A program made the translations under genes and the position numbers. The notes beneath the pieces are model-generated. The model saw only the letters and a list, made by a program, of their open reading frames with translations, did no database searches and was not told where the DNA came from. Shown here piece after piece: positions 11,162-22,293 of a DNA stretch of 64,000 nt. The stretch lies in NCBI RefSeq assembly GCF_000422085.1, contig NC_021741.1, forward strand, positions 682,001 through 746,000, read 5' to 3'. Positions within the stretch are counted from its first letter, which is position 1; every line of letters begins with the position of its first letter. The DNA comes from Serratia liquefaciens ATCC 27592 (GTDB taxonomy: Bacteria; Pseudomonadota; Gammaproteobacteria; Enterobacterales; Enterobacteriaceae).

Positions 11162-12414
11162 TCAAGTCGACGGACAGAAAACTGGTAGTTGGACTGGAGA
11201 TCGGTACTGCAAAAGTCTCCGCATTGGTAGGGGAAGTTCTGCCCGATGGCATGGTCAACATTATCGGGGTGGGCAGTTGCCCGTCTCGCGGTATGGATAA
11301 GGGTGGCGTTAACGACCTGGAGTCGGTAGTGAAGTGCGTACAGCGCGCTATCGATCAGGCCGAACTGATGGCGGATTGTCAGATTTCTTCGGTTTACCTC
11401 GCATTATCGGGTAAACACATCAGCTGCCAGAACGAAATAGGGATGGTTCCTATTTCCGAAGAGGAAGTGACACAGGAAGATGTGGAGAACGTGGTGCATA
11501 CCGCTAAATCGGTACGCGTCCGTGATGAACACCGCATCCTGCACGTCATCCCTCAGGAATACGCCATCGATTATCAGGAAGGCATCAAAAACCCGGTTGG
11601 GTTGTCCGGCGTGCGTATGCAAGCCAAGGTGCACCTGATCACCTGCCATAACGATATGGCTAAGAACATCGTTAAGGCAGTAGAACGTTGTGGTCTGAAA
11701 GTTGACCAACTTATTTTCGCCGGTCTGGCCGCCAGCTATGCGGTACTGACCGAAGATGAGCGCGAACTCGGCGTTTGTGTGGTGGATATCGGCGGCGGCA
11801 CCATGGATATGGCGGTGTACACCGGCGGTGCGCTGCGCCACACCAAAGTGATCCCTTACGCCGGGAACGTGGTCACCAGCGATATCGCTTACGCCTTCGG
11901 CACGCCGCCGACAGACGCGGAAGCGATCAAAGTTCGACACGGCTGTGCGCTTGGGTCGATTGTTAGCAAGGATGAAAGTGTAGAGGTGCCAAGCGTTGGA
12001 GGACGTCCTCCTCGGAGTCTGCAAAGACAGACACTGGCTGAAGTGATTGAGCCACGCTACACCGAACTGTTGAATCTGGTTAACGATGAAATTTTGCAAT
12101 TGCAGGAGCAACTGCGTCAGCAAGGGGTGAAGCATCATCTGGCAGCGGGTATTGTGCTGACCGGTGGCGCCGCCCAGATTGATGGCCTGGCAGCCTGTGC
12201 GCAACGGGTGTTCCACACCCAGGTACGCATCGGCCAACCCTTGAACATCACGGGTCTGACGGATTATGCGCAGGAGCCTTACTACTCTACGGCGGTAGGT
12301 CTGCTGCACTATGGAAAAGAGTCTCACCTGAGCGGTGAGGCAGAAGTAGAAAAACGCGCCTCGGTGGGCAATTGGTTTAAACGTATCAATAGCTGGCTGA
12401 GAAAAGAGTTTTAA
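11158..12414 (+). CDS. ftsA: Cell division protein FtsA (actin-like Z-ring membrane tether)
   Basis: Actin-fold ATPase that anchors FtsZ to the inner membrane and recruits later division proteins. The 418-residue protein contains the nucleotide-binding segments [17 protein letters not shown] at the N-terminus, [14 protein letters not shown] near residue 207 and [10 protein letters not shown] near 340. It ends with the amphipathic helix [15 protein letters not shown], the known membrane-targeting sequence. It starts in an ATGA overlap with ftsQ. A 74-base gap separates it from ftsZ. Confidence 0.98.
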   Translation: MIKSTDRKLVVGLEIGTAKVSALVGEVLPDGMVNIIGVGSCPSRGMDKGGVNDLESVVKCVQRAIDQAELMADCQISSVYLALSGKHISCQNEIGMVPISEEEVTQEDVENVVHTAKSVRVRDEHRILHVIPQEYAIDYQEGIKNPVGLSGVRMQAKVHLITCHNDMAKNIVKAVERCGLKVDQLIFAGLAASYAVLTEDERELGVCVVDIGGGTMDMAVYTGGALRHTKVIPYAGNVVTSDIAYAFGTPPTDAEAIKVRHGCALGSIVSKDESVEVPSVGGRPPRSLQRQTLAEVIEPRYTELLNLVNDEILQLQEQLRQQGVKHHLAAGIVLTGGAAQIDGLAACAQRVFHTQVRIGQPLNITGLTDYAQEPYYSTAVGLLHYGKESHLSGEAEVEKRASVGNWFKRINSWLRKEF

Positions 12415-12488
12415 TGTTTCAACAAAGAGATCATGCTGAGTAATCTTTTTATGATCTCGCAGCGACAGGCACAAAACGGAGAGAAACT

Positions 12489-13643
12489 ATGTTTGAACCA
12501 ATGGAACTAACCAATGACGCGGTGATTAAAGTCATCGGCGTCGGCGGTGGCGGTGGCAACGCCGTTGAACACATGGTGCGCGAGCGCATCGAAGGTGTTG
12601 AATTCTTTGCCGTGAATACAGACGCTCAGGCGCTTCGTAAAACGGCAGTTGGCCAAACCATCCAGATCGGTAGCGGTATTACCAAAGGTCTGGGGGCAGG
12701 CGCGAACCCTGAAGTGGGTCGCAATTCAGCGGAAGAAGACCGTGAAGCCCTGCGCGCCGCACTGGATGGTGCAGACATGGTCTTCATTGCAGCCGGCATG
12801 GGCGGCGGTACCGGTACCGGTGCAGCGCCAGTCGTCGCTGAAGTTGCTAAAGACCTGGGTATTCTGACAGTGGCCGTGGTGACCAAGCCTTTCAATTTTG
12901 AAGGCAAGAAACGCATGGCGTTCGCTGAGCAGGGTATCGCAGAATTGTCCAAACATGTGGACTCACTGATCACTATCCCGAACGACAAGCTGTTGAAAGT
13001 TCTGGGTCGCGGTATTTCTCTGTTGGACGCGTTTGGTGCGGCTAACGACGTGCTGAAAGGCGCGGTACAGGGTATTGCCGAACTGATCACCCGTCCGGGC
13101 CTGATGAACGTCGACTTCGCCGACGTGCGCACCGTAATGTCCGAAATGGGCTACGCGATGATGGGTTCCGGCGTTGCCTGTGGTGAAGACCGTGCTGAAG
13201 AAGCTGCGGAAATGGCGATCTCCAGCCCACTGCTGGAAGATATCGACCTGTCCGGCGCTCGCGGCGTGCTGGTCAACATCACCGCCGGCTTCGACCTGCG
13301 CTTGGATGAGTTCGAAACCGTGGGTAACACCATTCGTGCTTTCGCTTCCGACAACGCGACCGTGGTAATTGGTACGTCGCTGGATCCGGAAATGAACGAC
13401 GAACTGCGCGTAACCGTGGTTGCGACCGGTATCGGCATGGACAAACGTCCGGAAATCACTCTGGTCACCAATAAACAGGCCAGCCAGCCAGTGATGGATC
13501 ATCGCTACCAGCAGCACGGCATGTCGCCGCTGCCGCAGGAAGTGAAACCTGCCGCCAAGGTGGTTAACGATCCGACTGCGCAGCCTAATAAAGAGCCCGA
13601 CTATCTTGATATTCCAGCCTTCCTGCGCAAGCAGGCAGACTAA
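12489..13643 (+). CDS. ftsZ: Cell division GTPase FtsZ
   Basis: Tubulin homologue that assembles the cytokinetic Z-ring. The 384-residue protein has the N-terminal [11 protein letters not shown] segment, the tubulin signature [13 protein letters not shown] near residue 105, a variable linker rich in Pro/Gln after about 320, and the conserved C-terminal peptide [14 protein letters not shown] that binds FtsA, ZipA and ZapD. A clear GGAGAG ribosome-binding site precedes the ATG. A ZapD gene, whose product binds this tail, lies further along in the window. Confidence 0.99.
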   Translation: MFEPMELTNDAVIKVIGVGGGGGNAVEHMVRERIEGVEFFAVNTDAQALRKTAVGQTIQIGSGITKGLGAGANPEVGRNSAEEDREALRAALDGADMVFIAAGMGGGTGTGAAPVVAEVAKDLGILTVAVVTKPFNFEGKKRMAFAEQGIAELSKHVDSLITIPNDKLLKVLGRGISLLDAFGAANDVLKGAVQGIAELITRPGLMNVDFADVRTVMSEMGYAMMGSGVACGEDRAEEAAEMAISSPLLEDIDLSGARGVLVNITAGFDLRLDEFETVGNTIRAFASDNATVVIGTSLDPEMNDELRVTVVATGIGMDKRPEITLVTNKQASQPVMDHRYQQHGMSPLPQEVKPAAKVVNDPTAQPNKEPDYLDIPAFLRKQAD

Positions 13644-13658
13644 GAATATCCTGAGAAT

Positions 13659-14664
<1,006 letters not shown>

Positions 14665-14678
14665 GTCGATACCGCTGA

Positions 14679-15203
14679 TTACTTATCACGACTGGTAGCG
14701 TTGGCACTCTCTCCGGCCAACGACGCCAGTCGTTCTAATATCTTGCGCAGTTTTTCCGGGCTCCGGCTCGCCAATACCCTTAATTCCCCAGCACTTTCCT
14801 GACTCAGATGACGCATAGGCACGCTTGACTGCGTATTTCCTGCCGTTTTTGCGGCGTCCTGCACAAGGTTGTTCCCTTTTGCCATCAAGGCCGGATTAAT
14901 CCTGATGTCGATCGACGACAATGATGGTAGAATTTGCGCTCGTAGTGCTGATAATAAAGCCGGTTGTTCGTAACGTAGACGCATCATCCAGCTGGCATTT
15001 GCCGTTTCTAGCACTAAAATACCCTGTCGGAAGTTTGCGACGCGGCACCAAGGATGCAGTTGAACGGGCAACAGGCCTTTCACTGCACGGTTAAGCTTAA
15101 GCAACGCGACCGCGCGTTGTTGGACGTTATGCAGTGGCCCTTTGTCTTCTGCAGACGCGTCGTCGAACAGGGAATCTAATAATTGTGGACGGCTATCGCG
15201 CAT
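14679..15203 (-). CDS. DUF721 (DciA-like) protein
   Basis: A 174-residue protein whose central part (about residues 30-110, including LHPWCRVANFRQGILVLETANASW) looks like the DUF721 domain; this family includes DciA, the ancestral replicative-helicase operator of bacteria that lack DnaC. The C-terminal third is rich in Ser, Arg and Leu and of unclear fold. It is encoded opposite to its neighbours, between lpxC and secM, with only 26 bases between its ATG and the divergent secM start. GGAG precedes the ATG. As I recall, E. coli K-12 has no gene here, so this is either an ancestral remnant or a repurposed copy. The assignment is by sequence feel; helicase loading is not shown. Confidence 0.7.
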   Translation of the reverse strand: MRDSRPQLLDSLFDDASAEDKGPLHNVQQRAVALLKLNRAVKGLLPVQLHPWCRVANFRQGILVLETANASWMMRLRYEQPALLSALRAQILPSLSSIDIRINPALMAKGNNLVQDAAKTAGNTQSSVPMRHLSQESAGELRVLASRSPEKLRKILERLASLAGESANATSRDK

Positions 15204-15229
15204 AATGGGCTCCGGCGGATTATAAACTC

Positions 15230-15763
15230 GTGATCGGTATTCTAAATCGTTGGCGACAATTTGGCAGACGTTATTTCTGGCCCCATCTCCTTTTAGGGAT
15301 GGTTGCGGCCACGCTTGGCGTACCTACCAATCTGACCGGCAACCCCGATCAAGCGGCTCTGCCGAGCACCTCGTCCAGCCTGAACCGGCAAAACTCTGCC
15401 AGTGGCGCCTTCAATAGCCTGGCGTTACTGCAGGAGGCGCATCGTCGTCCGACCTTTAGCGTCGACTACTGGCACCAGCATGCGCTTCGTACCGTCATTC
15501 GTCACCTCTCTTTTGCGCTTGCGCCGCAGGCCGTTTACGCGCGGGTGCAGGAAAGCGAAGCGGAAGTGACCGAACCCCCATTGCAGGTGGCGCAACTGGC
15601 GCTGCTTTCTACCCTTAATGCGCTGCTGACGCACGAGCCGAAGCCGCCGACCATCATTCGCACCACTCATCACGCCGTGCTACCCGCTGTTGCGCAGCAT
15701 CAGGCCGGGTTGTGGCTTGCGCAAGTGCAGGGCATTCGCGCCGGACCTGTAGCCTTAAGCTGA
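15230..15763 (+). CDS. secM: SecM, secretion monitor and translational regulator of secA
   Basis: Exported regulatory peptide whose nascent chain stalls the ribosome until pulled by SecA, opening the secA ribosome-binding site. The 177-residue product starts at GTG, has a long positively charged N-region ([11 protein letters not shown]) and hydrophobic core [11 protein letters not shown], a conserved middle [19 protein letters not shown], and ends [22 protein letters not shown] and the upstream Trp of the E. coli arrest motif are kept, but the Phe150 position reads His and Ile156 reads Leu. It lies 89 bases upstream of secA. Confidence 0.92.
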   Translation: MIGILNRWRQFGRRYFWPHLLLGMVAATLGVPTNLTGNPDQAALPSTSSSLNRQNSASGAFNSLALLQEAHRRPTFSVDYWHQHALRTVIRHLSFALAPQAVYARVQESEAEVTEPPLQVAQLALLSTLNALLTHEPKPPTIIRTTHHAVLPAVAQHQAGLWLAQVQGIRAGPVALS

Positions 15764-15852
15764 TTTCTTGCCCCTCGGGCGACAAAAAAACCTAAAAAAT
15801 AACATCAAGTTGACTGCCTGTGTTGGCCGTCATGACAGAGATATCAAACATC

Positions 15853-18564
15853 ATGTTAGTGAAATTATTGACCAAAGTTTTTGGTAGCCGTAACGATCGT
15901 ACGCTGCGCCGTATGCGCAAATCGGTTGAGCTGATCAACCAGATGGAACCGGACATGGAAAAACTGTCCGATGACGAACTGAAAGCCAAGACCAACGAGT
16001 TCCGCGCGCGTCTGGAAAAGGGTGAAGTGCTGGAAAACCTGCTGCCTGAGGCCTTCGCGGTAGTGCGTGAGGCGAGCAAGCGCGTCTTCGGCATGCGTCA
16101 CTTCGATGTGCAGCTGCTGGGCGGCATGGTGCTGAATGACCGCTGTATCGCAGAGATGCGCACCGGTGAAGGTAAAACCCTGACCGCAACCCTGCCGGCC
16201 TATCTGAACGCCCTGAGCGGTCGTGGCGTGCACGTGGTAACCGTCAACGACTATCTGGCACAGCGTGACGCCGAGAACAACCGCCCGCTGTTCGAGTTCC
16301 TCGGTTTGAGCATCGGCATCAACCTGCCGGGCATGCCGGCACCGGCCAAGCGTGAAGCCTATGCCGCGGACATTACCTACGGCACCAACAACGAATACGG
16401 TTTCGACTATCTGCGCGACAACATGGCGTTCAGCCCGGAAGAGCGCGTTCAGCGCAAACTGCACTATGCGCTGGTGGATGAGGTTGACTCCATCCTGATC
16501 GATGAAGCGCGTACGCCGTTGATCATCTCTGGCCCTGCTGAAGACAGCTCCGAGATGTATATCAAGGTTAACAAGCTGATCCCTAAACTGATCCGTCAGG
16601 AAAAAGAAGATTCGGATTCCTTCCAGGGCGAAGGCCACTTCTCGGTTGACGAAAAGGCGCGCCAGGTGCACCTGACCGAACGCGGCCTGATCCTGATCGA
16701 AGAAATGCTGATGGAAGCCGGCATCATGGACGAAGGGGAGTCACTGTACTCACCGACCAACATCATGCTGATGCACCACGTGACTGCGGCTCTGCGTGCC
16801 CATGTGCTGTTTACCCGTGACGTTGACTACATCGTAAAAGACGGTGAAGTCATCATCGTCGACGAACACACCGGCCGTACCATGCACGGCCGTCGCTGGT
16901 CCGATGGCCTGCACCAGGCTGTGGAAGCCAAAGAAGGCGTGGAAATCCAGAACGAAAACCAGACCCTGGCCTCCATCACCTTCCAGAACTACTTCCGCCT
17001 GTACGAGAAGCTGGCTGGGATGACCGGTACCGCCGACACCGAAGCTTTTGAATTCAGCTCGATCTACAAGCTGGATACCATCGTGGTGCCGACCAACCGT
17101 CCAATGCTGCGTAAAGACATGCCGGATCTGGTCTACATGACCGAGCATGAGAAGATTGGCGCCATCATTGAAGATATTCGTGAGCGCACCGCTAACGGCC
17201 AGCCGGTTCTGGTCGGTACGATTTCAATCGAGAAATCCGAAGTGGTTTCGCGTGAGCTGGAGAAAGCCGGTATCGCCCATAAGGTGTTGAACGCCAAGTT
17301 CCACGCCATGGAAGCGGACATCGTTGCTCAGGCCGGCCAGACCTCTGCGGTTACCATCGCTACCAACATGGCCGGTCGTGGTACCGATATCGTGTTGGGC
17401 GGCAGCTGGCAGGCAGAGATTGCCCAGTTGGAAGATCCAACTGAAGAGCAAATCGCGGCGATTAAAGAGGCCTGGAAAATCCGTCACGATGCCGTACTGG
17501 CAGCCGGTGGCCTGCACATCATTGGTACCGAGCGTCATGAATCACGCCGTATCGATAACCAGTTGCGCGGCCGTTCCGGTCGTCAGGGTGATGCCGGTTC
17601 ATCCCGCTTCTACCTGTCGATGGAAGATGCCCTGATGCGTATTTTCGCCTCCGATCGCGTTTCCAACATGATGCGTAAATTGGGGATGAAAGAAGGTGAG
17701 GCCATTGAGCACCCATGGGTCACCAAAGCGATTGCCAACGCCCAGCGTAAAGTAGAAAGCCGCAACTTCGACATTCGTAAGCAACTGCTGGAATACGATG
17801 ACGTGGCCAACGATCAGCGCCGCGCGATCTACAGCCAGCGTAACGAACTGCTGGACGTGTCTGACGTTAGCGAAACCATTGCCAGCATCCGTGAAGACGT
17901 GTTCAAGACCACTATTGACGGCTACATTCAACCGCAGTCGCTGGAAGAAGAGTGGGATATTCAGGGGCTGACCGAACGTCTGAAAAACGATTTCGATCTG
18001 GATATGCCTATCGCCGAATGGTTGGATAAAGAGCCTGAGCTGCACGAAGAAACGCTGCGTGAGCGTATTCTGGAAAAAGCCAAGGAAGAGTACCAGCGTA
18101 AAGAAGAAGTGGTTGGCACCGAGATGATGCGCAACTTCGAGAAAGGCGTGATGCTGCAGACGCTGGATTCCCTGTGGAAAGAGCATCTGGCGGCCATGGA
18201 CTACCTGCGTCAGGGCATCCATCTGCGCGGTTATGCGCAGAAAGATCCTAAGCAGGAGTACAAGCGCGAGTCCTTCAACATGTTCGCTACCATGCTGGAA
18301 TCACTGAAGCATGAAGTGATCAGCGTGCTGAGCAAGGTTCAGGTGCGGATGCCGGAAGAGGTTGAAGCCTTGGAACTGCAGCGTCGTGAAGAAGCCGAGC
18401 GTCTGGCCAAACAGCAGCAGCTGAGCCACTATGAAGAAAACGCGCTGGTGACTGAAGATCCTAATGCGCCGACCATCGCAGAACGTAAAGTGGGCCGTAA
18501 CGATCCGTGCCCATGCGGTTCCGGTAAAAAATACAAACAGTGTCACGGTCGTCTGCAGAACTAA
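15853..18564 (+). CDS. secA: Preprotein translocase ATPase SecA
   Basis: Motor ATPase that drives unfolded preproteins through SecYEG. With the ATG at 15853 the protein has 903 residues and the usual [15 protein letters not shown] start; in-frame ATGs upstream would add an unconserved leader. Visible motifs are Walker [15 protein letters not shown] near residue 105, the DEAD-type [15 protein letters not shown] near 210, [12 protein letters not shown] in the second nucleotide-binding domain near 510, and the C-terminal zinc motif [16 protein letters not shown] that binds SecB. Translation is expected to be coupled to the SecM arrest upstream. Confidence 0.98.
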   Translation: MLVKLLTKVFGSRNDRTLRRMRKSVELINQMEPDMEKLSDDELKAKTNEFRARLEKGEVLENLLPEAFAVVREASKRVFGMRHFDVQLLGGMVLNDRCIAEMRTGEGKTLTATLPAYLNALSGRGVHVVTVNDYLAQRDAENNRPLFEFLGLSIGINLPGMPAPAKREAYAADITYGTNNEYGFDYLRDNMAFSPEERVQRKLHYALVDEVDSILIDEARTPLIISGPAEDSSEMYIKVNKLIPKLIRQEKEDSDSFQGEGHFSVDEKARQVHLTERGLILIEEMLMEAGIMDEGESLYSPTNIMLMHHVTAALRAHVLFTRDVDYIVKDGEVIIVDEHTGRTMHGRRWSDGLHQAVEAKEGVEIQNENQTLASITFQNYFRLYEKLAGMTGTADTEAFEFSSIYKLDTIVVPTNRPMLRKDMPDLVYMTEHEKIGAIIEDIRERTANGQPVLVGTISIEKSEVVSRELEKAGIAHKVLNAKFHAMEADIVAQAGQTSAVTIATNMAGRGTDIVLGGSWQAEIAQLEDPTEEQIAAIKEAWKIRHDAVLAAGGLHIIGTERHESRRIDNQLRGRSGRQGDAGSSRFYLSMEDALMRIFASDRVSNMMRKLGMKEGEAIEHPWVTKAIANAQRKVESRNFDIRKQLLEYDDVANDQRRAIYSQRNELLDVSDVSETIASIREDVFKTTIDGYIQPQSLEEEWDIQGLTERLKNDFDLDMPIAEWLDKEPELHEETLRERILEKAKEEYQRKEEVVGTEMMRNFEKGVMLQTLDSLWKEHLAAMDYLRQGIHLRGYAQKDPKQEYKRESFNMFATMLESLKHEVISVLSKVQVRMPEEVEALELQRREEAERLAKQQQLSHYEENALVTEDPNAPTIAERKVGRNDPCPCGSGKKYKQCHGRLQN

Positions 18565-18590
18565 GCCGACACTGTTTAACGAATAAAACC

Positions 18591-18622
18591 CAGGGGTTCA
18601 GCGTGCTGAGCCCCTGTTTTTT
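18591..18622 (+). terminator. Intrinsic terminator downstream of secA
   Basis: A 12-bp stem (CAGGGGTTCAGC pairing with GCTGAGCCCCTG, one G-T pair, two-base loop) is followed by a run of six T. It lies shortly after the secA stop and before mutT, so mutT must have its own promoter or rely on read-through. Confidence 0.9.
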
Positions 18623-18665
18623 GGAGCCGCATTCTGCGCTCCAATGACTCAATCAGGAGGATGCG

Positions 18666-19070
18666 ATGAAACATCTGAATATCGCCGTCGGCATCATTCG
18701 TAACGCCCAGCAGGAAATCTTCATTACCCGCCGCGCGGCCGATTCGCATATGGCCGGTTTCTGGGAGTTTCCCGGCGGCAAAATTGAACAGGGTGAGACG
18801 CCGGAACAGGCGCTTAGCCGTGAATTATTGGAAGAGACCGGCATTGAAGCCCAGCGTGCGGAGTTGTTGGACGTGCTTGAGCATCAATTTAGCGATCGCA
18901 TCGTCACGTTGAATTTCTATCTGGTAGAAGCCTGGGCTGGTGAACCCTTCGGTCGTGAAGGCCAGCCTATGCGCTGGGTAAAGCAGGCTGACCTGCGGGA
19001 AGAAGAGTTCCCTCAGGCCAATATCAGCATTATCAAACTGCTGGTGGAGCAGGCTAACGCCGCGCAGTAA
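18666..19070 (+). CDS. mutT: 8-oxo-dGTP diphosphatase MutT
   Basis: Nudix hydrolase that removes 8-oxo-dGTP from the nucleotide pool and so prevents A:T to C:G transversions. The 134-residue protein has a complete Nudix box beginning GGKIEQGETPEQALSRELLE and ending EETGIEA, matching GX5EX7REUXEEXGU. A strong AGGAGG ribosome-binding site sits seven bases before the ATG. The gene follows secA as in E. coli but is separated from it by an intrinsic terminator. Confidence 0.97.
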   Translation: MKHLNIAVGIIRNAQQEIFITRRAADSHMAGFWEFPGGKIEQGETPEQALSRELLEETGIEAQRAELLDVLEHQFSDRIVTLNFYLVEAWAGEPFGREGQPMRWVKQADLREEEFPQANISIIKLLVEQANAAQ

Positions 19071-19111
19071 TACAACCGGCCTGGCGGCTGCCGGGCCGAT
19101 CAGAAGGACGA

Positions 19112-19303
19112 TCAGCGATCGTCTGCTTCACTCCACTCTTCGCTTTCGGAAAGATCGCTGTTGCTGGGAATGCGCTTCTCTTCATCGGCCCATTCGCCCA
19201 GATCAATCAGCTGACAGCGTTTGCTGCAAAACGGACGAAATGGGCTCACCTCTCCCCAAACCACACCTTTGCCACAGGTTGGGCATTTCACTACGGTAGT
19301 CAT
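19112..19303 (-). CDS. yacG: DNA gyrase inhibitor YacG
   Basis: A 63-residue zinc-finger protein that in E. coli binds GyrB and inhibits gyrase. Four cysteines at residues 7, 10, 26 and 30 form the CX2C-X15-CX3C zinc site, and the acidic C-terminal tail is typical. It is the last gene of a - strand coaE-zapD-yacG run, 50 bases after zapD, and is convergent with mutT. Confidence 0.95.
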   Translation of the reverse strand: MTTVVKCPTCGKGVVWGEVSPFRPFCSKRCQLIDLGEWADEEKRIPSNSDLSESEEWSEADDR

Positions 19304-19353
19304 ATCTATTCCTTACTCCCTTCCAACGCGTGAAAGGTCTTGATGTCATTGGG

Positions 19354-20106
19354 TCAGCAACAGGCCAACTCAAAGGTTAGTCGTTCCGGCACCACGCCGA
19401 GCTCACTGTCCAGCGGCAGAAAGCGAATCGCATAGCGCGTCTTATGGCCGGAAATTTGTGGGTAAAGCTGGTGCGCCAGATTGATGCGTAAGCGCAGCAG
19501 ATCCGCCCCCTCGGCGTTATCCTGGAAAAAACCGTTCAGGCTGATCTGATTGCGAAATGGCCCGGCCTGACGGATCAGATCCAGCACCATAGTCAGTGCC
19601 TGGTTTAATGGTTCTAGCGTTTGCAACCATTCGGCTACGTCATTATCCCGCTCTTGCTGAGGCGCATGCATCCACATGTGCAGCGTCGGCAAGTCAAAGC
19701 TGCAGCACCCACCGGGGATGCTCAGACGTTGCCGCACCAGACTAATCAACCGATCTTCGCGCAGCGCCTGACCCAGTCGCGGCGCAGACATCAGTGCGGC
19801 ACCACGTTGCTTCAACTGGTTGCGCAACTGATCCACCAGCGACATATCGACGCCCGGAACATCGGCCCACGCCAGCAATTTTTGCTGCTGACGCTCCAAC
19901 TCTTTCAGTAACTCGGTACGTACTTCACCGCGCTCCAGCACGTCCAGCAGATCGGCGATGGTGCGGAAAAATGTCAGGGCGATGGCCGTTTCGCTTAAGG
20001 CTCGCTGGCCATGCAGCTGTTGCAGCAAAAATTCCATGCGCAGCCAGGTGCGCATTTTTTCATTCAACGGATGTTCAAAAAGAACGCTTGGGGAAACATC
20101 ACTCAT
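19354..20106 (-). CDS. zapD: Cell division protein ZapD
   Basis: Cytoplasmic Z-ring-associated protein that crosslinks FtsZ filaments by binding the FtsZ C-terminal tail. The 250-residue sequence begins with the conserved segment [20 protein letters not shown] and keeps the C-terminal beta-domain residues [20 protein letters not shown]. It lies five bases after coaE on the - strand. Its partner FtsZ is encoded about 6 kb away in the same window, where the tail peptide it recognises is intact. Confidence 0.95.
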   Translation of the reverse strand: MSDVSPSVLFEHPLNEKMRTWLRMEFLLQQLHGQRALSETAIALTFFRTIADLLDVLERGEVRTELLKELERQQQKLLAWADVPGVDMSLVDQLRNQLKQRGAALMSAPRLGQALREDRLISLVRQRLSIPGGCCSFDLPTLHMWMHAPQQERDNDVAEWLQTLEPLNQALTMVLDLIRQAGPFRNQISLNGFFQDNAEGADLLRLRINLAHQLYPQISGHKTRYAIRFLPLDSELGVVPERLTFELACC

Positions 20107-20111
20107 TCAGT

Positions 20112-20726
20112 TTAATCCTGTCGGGTCGCTGATGCCGCCAGCTCAAGGTAACGGCAATGCAGTGCGGCAACCAATGGCTCTATCCCCTGAGCGGTGCCGC
20201 TATTATCAATGATGTCGTCTGCAGCGGCCAGGCGCTGCTCACGCGTGACCTGTGCGGACAGTATGTTCTGTGCCTGCTGACGGCTGATACCGTCGCGGGC
20301 GATGGTTCTGGCCAACTGAGTCTCGCTGTCGACGTCAACCACCAGCACGCGATCGGCGCGCGCCTGCAGGTTGTTCTCGACCAGCAATGGCACAACCCAG
20401 AGAGCGTAGGGGCTGGTAACTTGCGCCAGTTGACGTTGAGTTTCCTGATGAATCAGCGGGTGCAGCAGTTGGTTTAGCCAACGTTTTTCATCAGGGTTAC
20501 TGAAGATACACTGACGTAAGGCGGCACGGTTCAGTGAACCGTCCGGCTGCAACATTTCATTACCAAAACGTTCGGCGATGGCGGCCAGTGCCGGGGTTCC
20601 TGGCTCGACAACCTGTCGGGCGATAACGTCAGCATCGACCACCGTCACGCCGTGGCGAGCGAAGGCGTCTGCCACGGTGGACTTACCGCTGCCGATACCC
20701 CCTGTCAACGCAACAATGTAGGCCAT
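20112..20726 (-). CDS. coaE: Dephospho-CoA kinase CoaE
   Basis: P-loop kinase that phosphorylates the 3'-hydroxyl of dephospho-CoA, the last step of coenzyme A synthesis. The 204-residue protein opens with the Walker A motif [16 protein letters not shown] and has the conserved [17 protein letters not shown] substrate-binding stretch near residue 31. It heads the - strand coaE-zapD-yacG operon. The upstream gap towards guaC is long and carries an ERIC element. Confidence 0.97.
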   Translation of the reverse strand: MAYIVALTGGIGSGKSTVADAFARHGVTVVDADVIARQVVEPGTPALAAIAERFGNEMLQPDGSLNRAALRQCIFSNPDEKRWLNQLLHPLIHQETQRQLAQVTSPYALWVVPLLVENNLQARADRVLVVDVDSETQLARTIARDGISRQQAQNILSAQVTREQRLAAADDIIDNSGTAQGIEPLVAALHCRYLELAASATRQD

Positions 20727-21184
20727 GGTAGGGAATGCACCTGAGGTTCATAAAAAAATAATAGACGAATCATAAAGCGATCGCACAGAAGTGCAAGTAA
20801 GCCGGCGGCGCTTGCCGTGCCGCTTAGGCTGTACGGTGATAAAAAGCGCAGCCGGAAAGGGAAAATGAGCGGGAGGTCACACTGCGGTGTCGCAGGTAAA
20901 TTTGTCGGATTGTAGCGCAAAAAAAGGAGAATTCGCAGTCTTGTCCGGCGATTATTAGCGCGTATGATAGCGTCACTGGAACTGGCATTAATCTATACCC
21001 GTCATTCTTCAAGCTGCAGGTGTGTTGACTGCGAGCGTTCACCCGAATCACTTACATGAGTAAGCTCATCGGGACTCTCGCCCTTGTCGCTTTCCTGCAA
21101 CTCGAATTATTTAGGGTATACCCCGTCGCTTTTCAAGCCATTGCGTTTTGCGATCCGTCGCCATAAACCAGGAAATCATAAGTC
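20727..21184. other. Intergenic region between coaE and guaC
   Basis: This 458-base gap separates divergent coaE and guaC and must hold both promoters. The only clear element is an ERIC repeat in its right half. The left half contains no RNA gene or open frame I can support; short frames there lack ribosome-binding sites and conserved sequence. The guaC ATG is preceded by an AGGAAA ribosome-binding site. Confidence 0.6.
20994..21120 (-). repeat. ERIC element (enterobacterial repetitive intergenic consensus)
   Basis: This 127-base imperfect palindrome has TATACCC and GGGTATA ends. Read on the - strand it begins TATACCCTAAATAATTCGAG and contains the central CTTACTCATGTAAGTGA core, matching the ERIC consensus as I remember it. 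ERIC elements are non-coding, transcribed intergenic repeats of enterobacteria, called YPAL-type in Yersinia. It lies upstream of guaC. Confidence 0.92.
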
Positions 21185-22228
21185 ATGCGTATTGAAGAAG
21201 ATTTGAAGTTAGGCTTTAAAGATGTGCTGATTCGCCCAAAGCGTTCCACGCTGAAAAGCCGCTCAGAAGTTGAACTGGAACGTCAGTTTACCTTCAAACA
21301 TTCTGGCTGTAGCTGGTCTGGTGTGCCGATCATCGCCGCCAACATGGACTCAGTCGGTACCTTCAGCATGGCAGAGGCCCTGGCTTCCTTCGATGTTCTC
21401 ACCGCCGTACACAAACACTACACCGTAGAGCAGTGGGCCGCCTTTGTGCAGCGCGTACCGGCATCGGTGCTGCGCCACGTGATGGTTTCAACCGGCACGT
21501 CCGACGCTGACTTTGTGAAAATGCAACAGATCCTGGCGCTATCACCCGAGCTGAAGTTTATCTGTATCGACGTAGCCAATGGCTATTCCGAGCATTTTGT
21601 CGCTTTCCTGCAGAAAGCGCGCGAAGCCTGCCCAAAACATGTTATTTGTGCCGGTAACGTCGTCACCGGTGAAATGGTGGAAGAACTTATCCTGTCCGGC
21701 GCCGACATTGTTAAAGTCGGTATTGGTCCAGGCTCTGTCTGCACGACCCGCGTGAAAACCGGCGTCGGTTATCCGCAGTTGTCTGCGGTGATCGAATGCG
21801 CTGATGCGGCGCATGGCCTCGGCGGCCAAATCGTTAGCGATGGCGGTTGTTCGGTGCCGGGCGACGTAGCGAAAGCCTTTGGCGGCGGTGCTGATTTTGT
21901 CATGCTGGGCGGCATGCTGGCCGGCCACGACGAATGTGAAGGCACCATTGTGGAAGAGAACGGTGAGAAATTTATGCTGTTCTACGGCATGAGCTCCGAG
22001 TCGGCGATGAAACGCCACGTCGGCGGCGTTGCCCAGTACCGTGCGGCCGAAGGGAAAACTGTCAAACTGCCGTTGCGCGGCGAAGTTGAGTTCACCGTCC
22101 GCGACATCCTTGGCGGCCTGCGTTCCGCTTGCACCTACGTCGGCGCGGAACGTCTGAAAGAGCTGACCAAGCGCACCACCTTTATCCGCGTTGCAGAGCA
22201 GGAAAACCGCGTCTTCGGCAGCAAGTAA
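21185..22228 (+). CDS. guaC: GMP reductase GuaC
   Basis: NADPH-dependent enzyme that converts GMP to IMP with release of ammonia, salvaging guanine nucleotides to adenine nucleotides. The 347-residue protein has the IMPDH/GMPR barrel signature [17 protein letters not shown] near residue 180, with the catalytic cysteine, and the flavin-free phosphate-binding [18 protein letters not shown] segment. No CBS domains are present, which separates it from IMP dehydrogenase (GuaB). It is monocistronic, facing the convergent hofC. Confidence 0.97.
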   Translation: MRIEEDLKLGFKDVLIRPKRSTLKSRSEVELERQFTFKHSGCSWSGVPIIAANMDSVGTFSMAEALASFDVLTAVHKHYTVEQWAAFVQRVPASVLRHVMVSTGTSDADFVKMQQILALSPELKFICIDVANGYSEHFVAFLQKAREACPKHVICAGNVVTGEMVEELILSGADIVKVGIGPGSVCTTRVKTGVGYPQLSAVIECADAAHGLGGQIVSDGGCSVPGDVAKAFGGGADFVMLGGMLAGHDECEGTIVEENGEKFMLFYGMSSESAMKRHVGGVAQYRAAEGKTVKLPLRGEVEFTVRDILGGLRSACTYVGAERLKELTKRTTFIRVAEQENRVFGSK

Positions 22229-22293
22229 GCGGCGCGTATCGATACCAGCAATTTGTGGGCGCAGTTCAATGCTGCGCCCAATCACTGACGGAC

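Noticed and set aside
15820..15852. Upstream in-frame start for secA
   Set aside because: The added residues are not conserved and lie in the secM-secA control region; [10 protein letters not shown] is the usual N-terminus.
19071..19111. Terminator between mutT and yacG
   Set aside because: GC-rich inverted repeats are present but no T-run follows on either strand, so the call was not made.
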